NCBI GenBank assembly: GCA_009733575.1
Contig: ML769410.1
Location: forward strand, 34,343-98,342
Direction: 5' to 3'
Origin: Gymnopus androsaceus JB14
Taxonomy: Eukaryota > Basidiomycota > Agaricomycetes > Agaricales > Omphalotaceae
Length of the DNA stretch: 64,000 nt
Shown here: positions 1 to 14,232 of the stretch, in pieces
Layout: the number at the start of each line of letters is the position of its first letter
Position numbering within the stretch: the stretch's first letter is position 1
Notes under the pieces: model-generated
Database searches by the model: none
Told to the model about the DNA's origin: nothing
The model's input: the letters and a program-made list of their open reading frames with translations, nothing else
Made by a program: the position numbers and the translations under genes

Positions 1-51
1 TTATTATACATTTCATTGTTTATGTTCAAGTATACTAACCAAAATACACAG

Positions 52-185
52 GTCACCGACGCAGTTCACGCCAAAGGCTCTTTCATCGTCCTTCAACTTT
101 GGGCTCTAGGTCGTGCTGCGAATCTGGAGGAGCTTCACGCCGAAGATCCTTCCCTCCCATACCTAGCCTCGCGATTCCCGACACA
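52..185 (+). pseudogene. Old Yellow Enzyme exon fragment (plus copy)
   Basis: An intron tail ends in CAG at 51 and is followed by an exon reading [11 protein letters not shown], then LQLWALGRAA and ELHAEDPS. This is the conserved N-terminal part of fungal NADH:flavin oxidoreductases (Old Yellow Enzyme family, FMN-dependent ene-reductases). After about 185 the similarity stops and the text runs into a dispersed repeat. The same exon appears in the longer minus-strand copy at 780-2116 and again at 340-545. Here the LWALGRAA stretch is in frame, whereas the long copy has lost a base at that point. Only one exon is left, so it cannot encode an enzyme. Confidence 0.7.
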
Positions 186-204
186 CCAAAAGGAAATCCA
201 AGTC

Positions 205-330
205 CGATCGGAGCAGCTTCAGAGTCACTCGGCACTGCTTCAAGTCCGCAGATAGCCCTCGTTATCACTATCTCTTTGCTATAGGCTGCTACACCAAAAA
301 AAAAGTAGTAACTTAAAGCAAAACCCAGCC
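205..330. repeat. dispersed repeat R1, left copy
   Basis: A stretch starting GATCGGAGCAGCTTCAGA and ending near the run TCACTATCTCTTTGCTATAG followed by an A-rich tract recurs as a diverged direct copy at 2574-2700. The two copies flank the Old Yellow Enzyme debris. It has no coding potential that I can recognise. Confidence 0.65.
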
Positions 331-339
331 TTTGGAATA

Positions 340-545
340 CACGCCAAAAATCCATTCGCACTGTTCGACTCCGTCGAATCCCGCTTCGATAGAGTTCTTG
401 GTCATCTATTTGTAAGAGGACGCGGTGTTGTAAAGGAATGTCCGAGACAGAGACGTAGGAAAGGATCTAAATTCTACGGCATTGAGTTCCCCCGGTTTCG
501 CAGCACGGCCTAGAGCCCGTAGTTGAAGGAAGATGAATGTGCGTC
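340..545 (-). pseudogene. Old Yellow Enzyme fragment (inverted copy)
   Basis: Read on the minus strand, this segment repeats the Old Yellow Enzyme text of the neighbouring copies: a diverged LQLWALGRAA region (near 520), then the [13 protein letters not shown] region (near 375). Internal material has been lost between these blocks and the bases coding for EIHGAN are partly deleted. It lies head to head with the fragment at 52-185, so the two form an imperfect inverted repeat. It is clearly non-functional. Confidence 0.6.
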
Positions 546-779
546 GGAGAAGAGCGGGTGGGTCCTTTGTAACGGTGGGTAAATGGCGGAGTTACTCTCT
601 CCCACTCGAAGGACTCGAGTTGCTGAAAACAAACACATAAGAATCTGAAAGCCATATTGTACTGAGATTGAGAAGCAGTCTGAAAACCATATTGTACAGA
701 AACGCAGGGAAGTAACTGCCCGACGGATTCCCTGGGTCTAGGTTCAAGAGGGATTCACACTAAACATTGAACACAAAGC

Positions 780-3099
<2,320 letters not shown>

Positions 3100-3865
3100 T
3101 CAGAAAATACCCGGCACTAGCTTATACGGTACATCTTTGGCCCATTCATCCCACTGTCCTCCAAACTCCCTCTTCATCATCTTATCTTCATTATCCATCC
3201 GAGCAAGTACAACGTAAATGATGTACGCATGGACAGCAGTTATTATCACAGCAAATATCTTGACTGTCAACAGCTCGAACCACCCACACTCGAAAACCCA
3301 TGATCCTGGACCGAATAAGCAGAGGATTATACCAGTAAGTGGAGCGATTAAGCTTATATAGGCTGGATGTCGGACAATGGAGTAGGGATAGGTGGTGATT
3401 AGCTTGTGCTGATCGCGGATGGAAACTTCAAAGGTGAAGAGTCGGCCAAGTGCGCGGTATGAGGACAAGCGTACATATGCACCACATAGACAGAGCAAGA
3501 AGCCGATGAGGAAGATAGGGGTGATGGCAGGGGTACTCGAGGGAATCCGCACAAGGTCATTCAAGGCGGTTTCAGCAAACATGCTAGTGGCAAAGTAGCT
3601 CGATATGATGACAGTAGTTTCACATAGAATGACTGGGAGGAGGAGGGCCTGTAGAGGCTTTAGTGTATGGTTGTATAAGAAACGATGTTAGTGATAGACG
3701 GACCTTCGCGACTTTGAACAGTGGCAAAATAGTCCCATCGGACACACGGTCAACAGAAGGGTTCTTTGAGATCTCTTTGCGAGAAGGAGGAGGATTGGGC
3801 GCAGTCATAGTAATATAGTAACAAATGTAAAGTGCAGGGAGAAATGGTAGTTTCTCCAGTGCCAT
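3100..3865 (-). CDS. isoprenylcysteine carboxyl methyltransferase-like protein
   Basis: Two exons (3704-3865 and 3100-3657) joined across a 46-nt intron (GTCCGT to AAAG) give a 239-residue membrane protein. Hydrophobic segments lie near the N-terminus and around residues 55-80, 95-115, 155-175 and 185-205. The motif RHPAY at about residues 150-154, preceded by TTYPYSIV, is the hallmark of the ICMT/phospholipid methyltransferase fold, which uses S-adenosylmethionine. True ICMT methylates the C-terminal prenylcysteine of CaaX proteins at the ER. Agaricomycetes carry many divergent relatives, so the substrate is uncertain. The start MALEKLPFLPAL begins a hydrophobic segment and fits the family. 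The reading frame is intact. It is divergent from SMC2. Confidence 0.75.
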
Positions 3866-4751
3866 GTTAAAGAAGAATGTTTGAGTGGGGGTATTGAGGT
3901 TTCAAGTGTGATGTGGCACTCCAAAGAGAAGGTTACCTGTCTTAAGAGGCCTCGGAAGGACGTGGGGTTCTTTTAAGAAAACGGACGACAGTGCCACCTA
4001 AGCTGTGAACAGATTTCCGTTGGAGAAGAACTTATATAGTATTGTCCAAGACAAGCACATGAGATAAACCGTGCATTCTCGAAACTCGGATATCAAGTCC
4101 ATCATGAGATTGAAATTACTTGGTGTCTGTCAGATAGGAGCCACACGCGACGCGATCTTTCCCTCTTCTACAGCCCTCGTACCCTCTTTCGGTTCCCGAA
4201 ACATCAAGAATCTCGGAATCAACAGATAGATAGATTACACGGCGCAATCCCGGACGTCGTATCCGAGAGAGGTAACAATTGGAAACCGCCGGGATCATAC
4301 GCCAGCATGAGTAACCCAATACCGGACTCGATGGATGTAATACGGGGGGAGTAGTTAGCTATTGACATGTCTGATGACCATAAATTAAGTTTGGACATCG
4401 CGAGACGGAGAAAGAGTGGTGGAAAAACAGAAAAAAAAAGATACTAACCCCTCACCTACCCTTATTTTGGATGCTGAAAACAAATTTGCGGGACTTTTCC
4501 AGAAAAAAAAGAATAATTTTTGGCGAAGATAGAGCAAAAAAAAAAAGAGATCGGTACTGATTGGGCTTGAGGAATCTACACAAGAGTAACATCATTAGAA
4601 AGCCCGACCACGCAAATGGGGTGATCGAGACGGAGTGTCAAGTAAGACTTGCTTTGACATCCAAATTAGGAAACATGACTCATCTGCTTCGCACGTGCAT
4701 TCAACGCGACGTGATAGTCACGTTTCACTCTCAGTTTCAACCACAACAACG
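3866..4751. promoter_or_regulatory. divergent promoter region, ICMT-like / SMC2
   Basis: This gap of about 0.9 kb separates two divergently transcribed genes and holds no gene I can support. Close to SMC2 there is a palindromic E-box CACGTG (4692-4697) and an MCB-like ACGCGA (4704-4709). Elements of the latter kind bind the MBF factor, which drives G1/S genes in fungi and would suit a condensin gene. The functional assignment is inference. Confidence 0.35.
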
Positions 4752-7700
4752 ATGAGGATCGAGGAGCTCGTTATTGAAGGCACGAAATCTTATTCAATTT
4801 CTTAGATGCTTCATCCTAATAAATGTTTACAGGCTTCAAATCCTATCCAGTTAGAACGCAGATTACAGGTTGGGATCCCTCTTTCAACGCCATTACCGGT
4901 CTCAATGGAACCGGAAAATCCAATATTCTCGACGCTATATCGTTTGTGCTCGGATTGACGAATATGTCTACGGTAATCTGCTCAGCTCAGCTTTCTCTCA
5001 AGACTTGTAACCGAACACCTTGTTCTTAGATGCGCGCACAGAACCAAGCAGATTTGATTTACAAGCGAGGGCAAGCAGGTGTCACAAAGGCTAGTGTCAC
5101 AATCGTGTTCGACAATTCGGATAGAGAAAAGAGTCCAATCGCCTACGAAAATTGGAAACAGATTACTGTTACGAGACAGGTGCGTTGTGATTGCCACTGT
5201 AGATGAATTCTCATTGACACTCTTATTATTCGCAGTTTGGTCTACCCAATGTTTCGAAATATCTCATCAACGGGCACAAACACACCCAGCAGGACGTTCA
5301 GAGTCTTTTCCAATCCGTTCAGTTGAACATCAACAACCCCAACTTTGTCATTATGCAAGGTCGAATCACCAAAGTACGCTCGCTCTCCATTTGCATACCT
5401 CTGATTCTAACTTTGTTCAGGTGCTTAACATGCGTCCCCAAGAGATCCTCGGTATGGTCGAAGAAGCCTCTGGCACTCGCATGTTCGAAGAGCGCAAAGA
5501 CAAAGCTCGCAAAACCATGGCGAAAAAGGATAAACGCGTACAAGAGATCGACTCTATCCTCACCGAAGAGATTATGCCAAAGCTGAACAAACTCCGAGAA
5601 GAGAAACGATCTTTCCTCGAATATCAGAAATCCGAAAAGGAGTTGGAACAGCATGCGCGCGTGTTGTCTGCATGGGAATACCAAAGCCTTACCGTGGGCG
5701 TAGAAAAGGCAGCGGGGGAGATCGAGCAAGCGAAAGAAGACGCGAAGAACGCGAAGAAGGATGTGGAAAACTATACGCTGGAGCTGGAGACGGCGGAGAG
5801 CGATGTCGTCAGGGTGCAGAAGCAGCGCGAAGCCGAAATGAAGAAAGGCGGAACGTTGAGCAAGCTCGAGGACGAGAAGGCAGCGCTCGAAAAGGTCAGG
5901 GTGAAGCTTGGTACCCAAGCAGAAATCAAGCAAGGAGCGATACGGGACGAGGAGGCTAGGATTGGGACCTCGGAAGACGCAGTGAAGACGGTACGTTGTG
6001 TGTGAAATTCCGCTTTGCGTATGTTCTCAATTCGGTGGCTTTGGCAGCTCGAAGAGTCTCTAAAACAGAAGAAAGCAGAGGCCGGCCGTATAGAAGCATC
6101 TTATAACGCCATCAAAGCCGAGCACACTACCTCGCAGGAGAAACTCACATCCGACGAAGAACTGCTCCAGACTCTTCTTACCGGACTTTCTTCGAAAAGC
6201 AACACCACCACTGGTGGCGGATACATGGGTCAGATTGCTGACGCTAGGGCACGTATCGCTCAAGGGAATGCAGAGGAGCAACAAGCTCGAATGAACCTGG
6301 AGATGAGCAACAAGGAACTCACGGGTCTTGAGGCGCAGTTTAAGAAGGTAGAGAAGGACGCAGGGGATGGGAAGAAGCGGCTGGAAACGACAAGGAAGGC
6401 GCTTGCCGATGCACAGAAGCGTCTGGCGGCATGTGGGTGGACGACTGAGGATGAGCAAGAGGGAGAGACTCGGGCCACGCAGCTCAGAGCTCAAGTCCGC
6501 AATTTATCTGAGGTAAGTTCTTTTGAGTTGCAATATCTTTTCATTACTGAATAACGGGTGGATTATCTAGCAACGCGACCGCGCTCGAAACAAGATCGGT
6601 GGACTTGACTTTGAGTATAACCCTCCTTTCGGGTTCGACAGATCCGAAAGTCAAAGGTCGAGTTGGTCGAGTCATTGGTATCCAACCTGGCGACTACAAT
6701 AAAACTACGGCTCTCGAAGTCACCGCCGGTGGTAGACTATACAATGTCATCATCCAGGACGAAAACGTTGGAAAAATCCTTTTGACCGGAAGGTGTAACG
6801 AAGAATAGGGTGACTTGTTTGCCTTTGACGAAGATCAGGCCATTTAGGATTCATGATCATGTTCGTTCAACTTTCGGCTTTTTCAATATTTTTTTCTTTT
6901 CGCTGACCGACCTACAGAAAGTCGCCGCCGCCGCAAAAGTCTCGCAAGGCAAAGCCCGACCGGCTCTCGAGCTTCTCAAGTACGACCCTAGGCTCGACAA
7001 TGCCGTCTCGTACGTGTTCGGGGGCACGTTTATTTGTGACGACGTCGACTCCGCCAAGCGTATTACTTTCGACAAGAGTATCGGTCATCGATCCGTCACG
7101 CTTGAAGGAGATGTCTATGATCCCTCTGGAACATTGTCTGGAGGCTCTGCGCCATCTTCGAGTGGTGTCCTAATCAAGGTGCAGGAACTACTGGACATTG
7201 AGGGGAAATTGGCCACTGCGGAGGGCGAGTTGAGCGAATTCGAGAGAGGGTGGAACGGTGATTCGACGAGGAGGAAAAGAGAGGCGTGGAAGAATATTTC
7301 AAAGGAGGTGCAGATCAAGGAACACGAGTTGAAGTTGGCTGAAGAGCAGAACGGGGAGAGTAATGCTGAGAGGGTGAAGAATCTTTCTTTGTTCGATGAC
7401 TGAGAAAGTTGCTGACAAGTTCTTTATAGCTCCGCGCCCAAGTCGATGCCGTGAAGGAGGCTATCATCACCCATACCGCTGCCGTCCAAGCTGCCAAACA
7501 GAAGCAAAAGGACAACGAAGCTGAGTGTAAGAAGCTCCAGAAAGACATGGAAGAGTTCAAGAACAACAAGGACGGGAAGATCGAGGAACTCAAGGTTTGT
7601 TTTTGGTTGGATCTATCGTCGGCACGGTACTGATCGTTATAGGCGAGCATCTCCAAGCAAAAGGCAGCAGCTCAGAAACATGCTGTTATCGTAAAGACGA

Positions 7701-9187
7701 AACAGAGGGAACACCAGACCGCGATGTTAGAGCTCGGTATGTTCTCAATTCCTCCGTATAGTTCAGCGACTTATTATAGTGCCCGCTAGAACAATGTGAA
7801 ACCGAGATCGCTGCGGCGAAAGAAACGGTGGAAGAGGTCAAGGCTAGCGTTGACAAGCTGCGCAGGGAACTACAAAAGTTACAAAATGACCTCAAGGAGC
7901 ACGAGGTATGATAATTTATCCTCTTCTTTTGAACGATTTATTTTCCTGAGTCACTTTGTGATAGGATGAATACAAGCGAGTCACTTCAAAGCTCGACGAA
8001 GAACGCGCCACCCTTTCCCGTTTTGACAAGGAGCTCAAAGCCCTAGAAAAGACGATCAAAGAAAGGAAAAAGATGATCACTGAGTCTACCGAGAAGGCAG
8101 GGGAACTAGAGGAGCGGTGCAGGAACTCCGCAAGAAGAGGGAGGCCTACATTCAAAGAGCGCGAGGGCTGGAGGAGGAGCATGATTGGATTCTGGAAGAG
8201 AAAAAGTAAGTTTTCGAAACCCAACACTTTGTCTGACCGTGCTAATATGTTCTTGACATATAGTATGTTCGGAAAGGCCAACACTATCTATCACTTTAGC
8301 TCCATGAATCGTCAGGAGATGCAAAAACGAGTCGATGAGCTAGAAAAGTCGCAAAAGGCGAAGAAGAAGAAAATCAACCCCAAGGTTATCAACATGATCG
8401 ACGAGTAGGTTCATTTCATCATACCTTTCGCTTGTTTTTGACGTCCCGATTTATAGTGTCGAGAAGCGAGAGACAGAAACCAAGAAGAACTTGGCGATCG
8501 TGTTGAAGGACAAGGCCAAAATCGAAGCCACCATCGAGCAATTGGACCAGTACAAACGCGATGCACTGCAGAAAACCTGGGACAAAGTCACATTGTGAAT
8601 TTTCTCTTCTTCCGGATTACGTGTAGGTCTGACTTGATAATGTTAGGGACTTTGGTGAGATCTTCGCTGAGCTCTTGCCTGGTAATTTCGCCAAGCTGGA
8701 GCCTCCGGAGGGCCGCGACCTCATGGACGGACTCGAGGTGAAAGTGCGCCTCGGATCGGTGTGGAAACAGAGCTTGACAGAGCTTAGTGGTGGACAACGG
8801 TAAAATTTGTTTCTGCTTCTTTTTTTTTCGTCCTCGATACTGAATCGCACTTCCAGTTCTCTCATCGCGCTGTCATTAATCATGGCGCTTCTGCAATTCA
8901 AGCCCGCTCCGATGTACATTCTTGACGAGATCGACGCGGCGCTGGATTTATCGCACACCCAACACATTGGCCACCTGTTCCGCACGCGGTTTAAAGGCGC
9001 GCAGTTTATCGTGGTATCGTTGAAAGACGGTCTATTCTCCAACGCGAATGTGTTGTTCAGAACCAAGTTTGAAGATGGCACGTCTATGGTGGAGCGGACG
9101 ACGAATCGATCGAATTCGGCGTTGTATAATAATCAGAATCAGGAGGAGGAGCAGTCTGGGAGGGAGAGGAGGAGGACGCGGAGGTGA
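4752..9187 (+). CDS. SMC2: condensin subunit SMC2
   Basis: Spliced exons read [27 protein letters not shown] and the Walker A loop GLNGTGKSN. Next comes SMC2-specific text around [20 protein letters not shown], long coiled coils, a glycine-rich hinge ([25 protein letters not shown]), a second coiled coil, the ABC signature LSGGQR (about 8790) and Walker [12 protein letters not shown] (about 8917-8950). SMC2 pairs with SMC4 in condensin to compact mitotic chromosomes. About a dozen short introns are present. The first is GC-AG, after codon 9. Three single-base frame changes are seen: near 6645 (FDRS|KVKG), near 6797 (before RVTCLPL) and near 8117 (LEER|VQELRKK). Because the gene is essential and conservation resumes after each break, assembly indels are more likely than true loss. 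The ends fit full-length SMC2. Confidence 0.93.
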
Positions 9188-9622
9188 TTCGTCACGGACG
9201 TGTGTAGATCTTTTGTTTTATTTTTATTGACGACTTTGTTGTACTACTTTTTGTCTATCCTACATTTACAGAGAACTTTTACAGTGTAATACAGTCTCCG
9301 ACCTAGCTTCTCACAACCTTCCGCATCTGCTGAAAGTGTCGAAAGATCCCAAATCTACACAGCAGCGATATCCTGAATTGCATGGCCTTGGGCATGGCTT
9401 TTATCATTTGGATTGGTGGTTGGTAAGCGTCTAGTTTCAATCTTATTCATCAAAAGAATACGAAAGAAGGGCGAACGTCGAACAACTATTGAAACCATTA
9501 TTAAGCGTTCAATATTCAATGCCGGATCTATAACGGAGCCAATCCCGAATGGCTCGTACGGATCGAGGTCGGAGGAGTCGCGATGCTAATAAAAGCATAA
9601 TTCCCTCCAGTATTGAGTCAAT
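9188..9622. other. intergenic between SMC2 and SDR
   Basis: About 430 bp with no gene. The SMC2 3' flank is T-rich. An AATAAAAG sequence near 9588-9595 lies about 30 bp before the SDR start and could act as its TATA element, but this is weak. Confidence 0.3.
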
Positions 9623-10532
9623 ATGTCCTCCAAATCCCAGCAACGTATTGTTCTTGTCACGGGATCCAACGACGGGATAGGGTACGAACTCGTACGCCTC
9701 CTTGCGCAGGAAGGCCACCGCGTTTATTTATCTTCCCGAAGTGAAGACAAGGGAAAGGCAGCCCAGTATGTGAATTAACACGGCTTGGTCGAATTACGCT
9801 GATCATGACAGGGCAAAGCTGAAGACTGAGCATGGGCTAGAGGTGAAATACGTTCGCATCGACGTGACAGATGAGGAATCAATCCTTGCGGCGAAGGAGC
9901 TTATAGAAAAGGAAGAGGGGCGGGCCGACGTCCTGGTTAATAACGCAGGTATGTTAGGTTTACAGGAAAGCCTTGTTTTTCTTATTCATTCTTCGTAAAG
10001 GTATCCCTACCAGAAGCCCCGCAGCAGACGCAGATCTCTCCGCATTCCACCAAGCCTTTGAAACCAATTTCTTTGGCCTCATCTCGGTAACCAATGCGTT
10101 CCTCCCACTCGTTCGCAAATCTTCTACCCAGAACGGATTTGCAGTGATCCTGAACGTTACTTCTGGTCTGGCTTCTAATGCTAACCAAGCAAACGCATCC
10201 ATACGTAATCCTGGTCCATTCTCTGCTTATAATGCATCTAAAGCGGCCCTCAACTCGTATACAATTGCATTGGGGCACGAGTTGAAGGGGGAGAATATTC
10301 GAGTCAATGTGGTAACTCCCGGAATCACAGCGACAAAGTTCACCGGATTTTATGGTAGTAGAACAGCGGAGGACGGGGCGAGAGTGCTGCTTCCTTTTGC
10401 ATTACTAGGTGCTGAGGACGGGGACAAGACAGGTGAATCGGATATGATTTAGTATTGATTCCGGCTGAGAGAAACTGATCATAGTCTTTTGTAGGTCTTT
10501 TCCATGGTCCAGAGGGTGTAATGCCCTGGTAA
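9623..10532 (+). CDS. short-chain dehydrogenase/reductase
   Basis: Four exons (9623-9765, 9812-9948, 10001-10432, 10495-10532) give an intact 249-residue protein with GT-AG introns. It has the nucleotide-binding motif TGSNDGIG near residue 14, NNAG near residue 92 and the catalytic pair YNASK, with a serine upstream in NVTSG. This is the classical SDR layout for NAD(P)H-dependent oxidation or reduction of carbonyl and hydroxyl groups. The substrate cannot be read from the sequence; carbonyl-reductase-like members of similar length are common in fungi. It is followed 370 bp later by a P450 on the same strand, so co-expression is possible but not shown. Confidence 0.88.
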
Positions 10533-10899
10533 AATTCGTTTACGCTCCAAACTGGAGAATGTGTGTGTCAAATTAACACTGAAATAGAAAATGCGCGCGA
10601 GCGGCCGTGAGCGTGAATGCAACAACAAACTAACAGAGTCAGCAGTCAGTCTTATCTACCTCATATATCAATTTCTTTGAGATGGTCTCTTCTCAACAGC
10701 GGCAGAAGGAAATATAAATGAACCTTCTCGTTCCTACTGTGTGCTCAGATATCGATAAAGTTACGTCTAGTGGGACTTCGCCCTCTCACCTGGTGTTTAC
10801 ATGGTTCCGCTCAATCCACGCTCTATTTAGGTCGTAAGCTATACTACATATAAGAACTAATCTCAGCTCTTGAGCCAAAAATCCTCTTCAAGACCTCCA

Positions 10900-13364
10900 A
10901 TGCCACTCTTTGATGGATCCTTATTTTCGACCGTTTTTGCAGGATCAGGCTGTTTGGCCATCTTGTATCTTCTTAACCAATTCACCACCATGCGAGGACG
11001 AAACCCGTTACCTCCTGGTCCTTGGTCATTCCCGTTGATAGGCTGGTTCTGCTTTTTTTTTGACAGAGGCGCAGTCTGACCTTGAGAACTTATTGCTCAG
11101 GTAACACTCAATGCCTCATCTCAAGCCCTACCTGGATAACGTATACAGAGTGGTATCAAAAGTACAGTAAGTCAAACGAGTTCAAGTTCATTGTCATCTC
11201 CCTCAGACTTTCCGTTTTGCGTCCTGATCAGACTCTGACATTGTCCATGTCAATATTGCTGGGAAGCCGGTAATAATTCTCAATACGTTGGAAGCCGCAA
11301 GGGAGCTACTTGAACGAAAGTCGGGAATCTATTCTAGTCGGTGAAACTGATGCACTTCCGATCTCGAATACCTCTAACTTCGATTCTCATGGGCAGACCT
11401 CAAGCAACAATGCTAAATGACTTGTAAGAGCGCCGCGCGTTTTTGTATGACAACGGATTCTTAAAGGACATTATCTAGAATCGGGTACGCTTTTCTCGGA
11501 TACGAAGTCCGTCTGTTTATGACGTTGAATATTTCCCCGTTATACAGATGGAGCTGGGCCTTTTCTATGATGCCATACGGGCGTGAATGGAAAGCTTGTC
11601 GGAGGCTGTTTACGACCAGTAAGTTTGGTCTTCTAACCAACTATTTCGGTGTCCTACTGATCAACTCTGTGTTCGATACTAGTGTTTAACCCGAGCATTA
11701 GAAGTCAACATGAACCTCAAGAGCTAAGGGCGACACGGATTTTTCTCCTAAGACTTCACGAAACACCAGAAGATTATGCTACGCTGTTGCGGAAGTAATC
11801 CCAATCCTATTAAGTATACATGTAACTATATGCTTATGATCTGGCTCTTGTAGAATGGCTGGCTCAGCGATATTATCCGTTGCTTACGGTTTTGATATTG
11901 AAGCAGCGCAAGACTCTGTTTACACCAAAAATGCTCAACGAGCAAGCGATGGGTTCATAGCAGCATCTATGCCTGGAACCTTCCTTGTAGTGAGCGATAT
12001 TCAAGCTATTTTATTCAGCGCCAACTGTATCTGCAGGACTCTTTTTCATGGTTAAAATATGTACCTTCTTGGTTCCCTGGAGCTGGGTTCCAACGTCAAG
12101 CTCGGATTTGGAAGGATGATATGGAGATATCTCTGCATGCTCCATTTGATTCAACAAAGAGTTCTATAGTAAGCACGTAGATGTTCATCGATAAGGCCGG
12201 GTCTGAATATTCATTCTAGATTGAGGGAGGCCATGTAATGCCATGCTTCGTTAGTCGGTGTCTGGAAAAACTCGGTGGTGATCTTGATTCTAACGTAAAA
12301 ATGGATAAAGAGTGGTTGATCAAGCAAACAGCGGGGACCATGTATATTGGTGGGCCCTTTAAGTTTTAACAACGACCATGGTTGCATGTTGACGCGATCA
12401 CAACTGTTAGCGGGTACGGATACAACTGTTGCCGCTCTTTTGACCTTCTTTCTCGCCATGGTAAAGTGGCCTGAATATCAGAGGAAAGCACAGAAAGAGC
12501 TGGATCGTGTTATCGGAAGCGAGCGATTGCCAGACTTCGATGATAGGGAGAATTTGCCATATATTCAAGCAATCGTGAATGAAATCTTGAGGTAAATACA
12601 TATTTAAATGGACTTACTTTTAATTTGACGCACACCGCTTTTTATGATGTACTGCAGGTGGCAGCCTGTTACTCCACTGGGTAAGTATTCATATTCACCT
12701 CCTTCTCCTGTCTCAAACTAAACTCCTTTGGCAGCTTTAGCTCGTATATCCACTGAAGACAATATATACAATGGATATCATATCCCAAAGAATGCGACGG
12801 TTATACCGAATGTTTGGTCAGTTTTTTCGATATCATTCGACTAACACATTCTCATTCCATCGGGCGTGACTCTTAGGGCAATGTTCCATGATGAAAAGAA
12901 CTTCGTTGACCCGTATACATTCAACCCGGATCGCTATATTCGTGCTACCGACGGACAACTAAACTTTGAAGTCTTAGAGCCTACAGCTGGGTTTGGGTTT
13001 GGTCGCAGGTTTGTGTATCCGAAAAATAGATCGAAACTTTGGGAAATTAATTACTATTGTTGCAGAACGTGCCCAGCGAGCCACATGGCTCTATCTGCAA
13101 TATGGATTACAATTGCATCTGTGCTAGCAGTGTATAATATCTCGAATGCCTTGGATGAGGATAGCAAGATTATCATCCCGGCGGCAGACTACGAGACAAC
13201 AAAATTGCAAAAGTGAGTCGGATCCTCTGTATTATTTTACAAGTTCTCATCTGTCTGGGCGATGTAAAATCCATAGTCGTCCGTACCCATTCAAGTGTTC
13301 TATCAGGTTACGATCACCTGAACGGTTGCATGTAATGAGAGCCGGAGCTGAGGAAGGAAAATGA
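10900..13364 (+). CDS. cytochrome P450 monooxygenase
   Basis: About sixteen short exons splice into a P450 of roughly 500 residues with no frame breaks. Visible features in order: an N-terminal membrane anchor (LFSTVFAGSGCLAILYLL), the proline hinge LPPGPW, the I-helix AGTDTT (about 12411), the K-helix EILR (about 12582), the PDRY meander and the heme-binding loop FGFGRR-TCPAS (13001-13083). The cysteine ligand is present, but the usual glycine two residues after it is alanine. The first intron (11042-11100) must start with GC, not GT, to give PLIGN. Text such as WSWAFSMMPYGREWKACRRLF resembles the large Agaricomycete CYP families acting on xenobiotics or secondary metabolites. The ATG at 10900 directly precedes the anchor. 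The substrate is unknown. Confidence 0.9.
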
Positions 13365-13467
13365 GAACCACTGGGACGCTACTATCCGACATGAATAGTT
13401 TGACGTTCGGTGTCATTTATTCCAAGCCTCGAATGTTTGAATAAATACACATATGCTAACTCGCTAC

Positions 13468-14232
13468 TCATACTAGCACGTTATTGATAGTATTATACAA
13501 GTGCATCGGTGGCGAACCCATCGCCGTTAAAGCTCCCAGTCCTTCAATCCCTGGGATAACTATTCCTGAGCAGAGTTCAGCCTCTTCACATACCCCACCG
13601 AAATAACCTGGTGTGTTCTTCACTGTAAAGGTAAACATCCACATCCACGTCTGGCAGTTGTTGGTGAAATCAAAAGTCGGTGTACCGTGACGTTGAAGTT
13701 GGAGGTCCTTTTCGGCGGCAAGGAAGAGTGCTTCGACCAAGTGCTTGGCTTCTTTTTCTTCTTCGGGAGTGCATGGTGCGTCCACCCAGGGAGTTGAGAG
13801 CGGTTGTGTCTCGCTTATGTCGGAGGAAGAGGCAAAGGTGATTAAAATCATCGATTGGGCGTCGAGGGCATCACATGTCGCTTTTGTTAAAGAGAGGGAG
13901 TCCTCTGTGAGATCCTATAGGTAGTTAGATCGATGATGTATTCATAAACAGCGAGGTTGCCTACAACAAGGGCGACGGAATTCGAAGGATCCTGCTTCTC
14001 CTGCACGTCGTCGGTGGTGGCGAAGGAGGTCATTGTGACTTGACTCTCCGAGTCCGAAAGGTATGGAAGAGACTGAGCGTCGGGAACATTACCGTCTCCC
14101 ATGGAAATAGTGTCCTGTACGAAATGAGGAGGTTAACGTATGTAAGTAGCTGCCACTCACATTGAACGATACTCTAGCAAATGCACGGGAAGCCAGGCAG
14201 ATGGCTGCAGCAGACAAATGGCTAAAACGCAT
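13468..14232 (-). CDS. secreted protein of unknown function
   Basis: Three exons (14161-14232, 13965-14114, 13468-13914), separated by introns of 46 and 50 nt with good splice sites, give 222 residues. The first 20 residues (MRFSHLSAAAICLASRAFAR) form a signal peptide, and exon 1 ends just after it. The mature part is acidic, with four cysteines (in TCDAL, PCTPE, NNCQTW and VCEEAELC) and a Trp-rich stretch QTWMWMFTF. I do not recognise the family. The frame is intact and codon use looks ordinary. It converges on the P450 with about 100 bp between stop codons. Confidence 0.75.

Noticed and set aside
5319..5933. 204-codon antisense open frame inside SMC2
   Set aside because: It is the complement of the coiled-coil exon, whose Glu/Lys-rich codons give long antisense frames; no independent signal.
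6640..6810. Programmed frameshifting in SMC2
   Set aside because: Two shifts within 160 bp without a slippery site or shared motif, and further shifts in unrelated genes, point to sequence error instead.
9623..13364. Secondary-metabolite cluster (SDR, P450, nearby Old Yellow Enzyme)
   Set aside because: No synthase, cyclase or regulator is present, SMC2 lies between the pieces, and the ene-reductase is broken.
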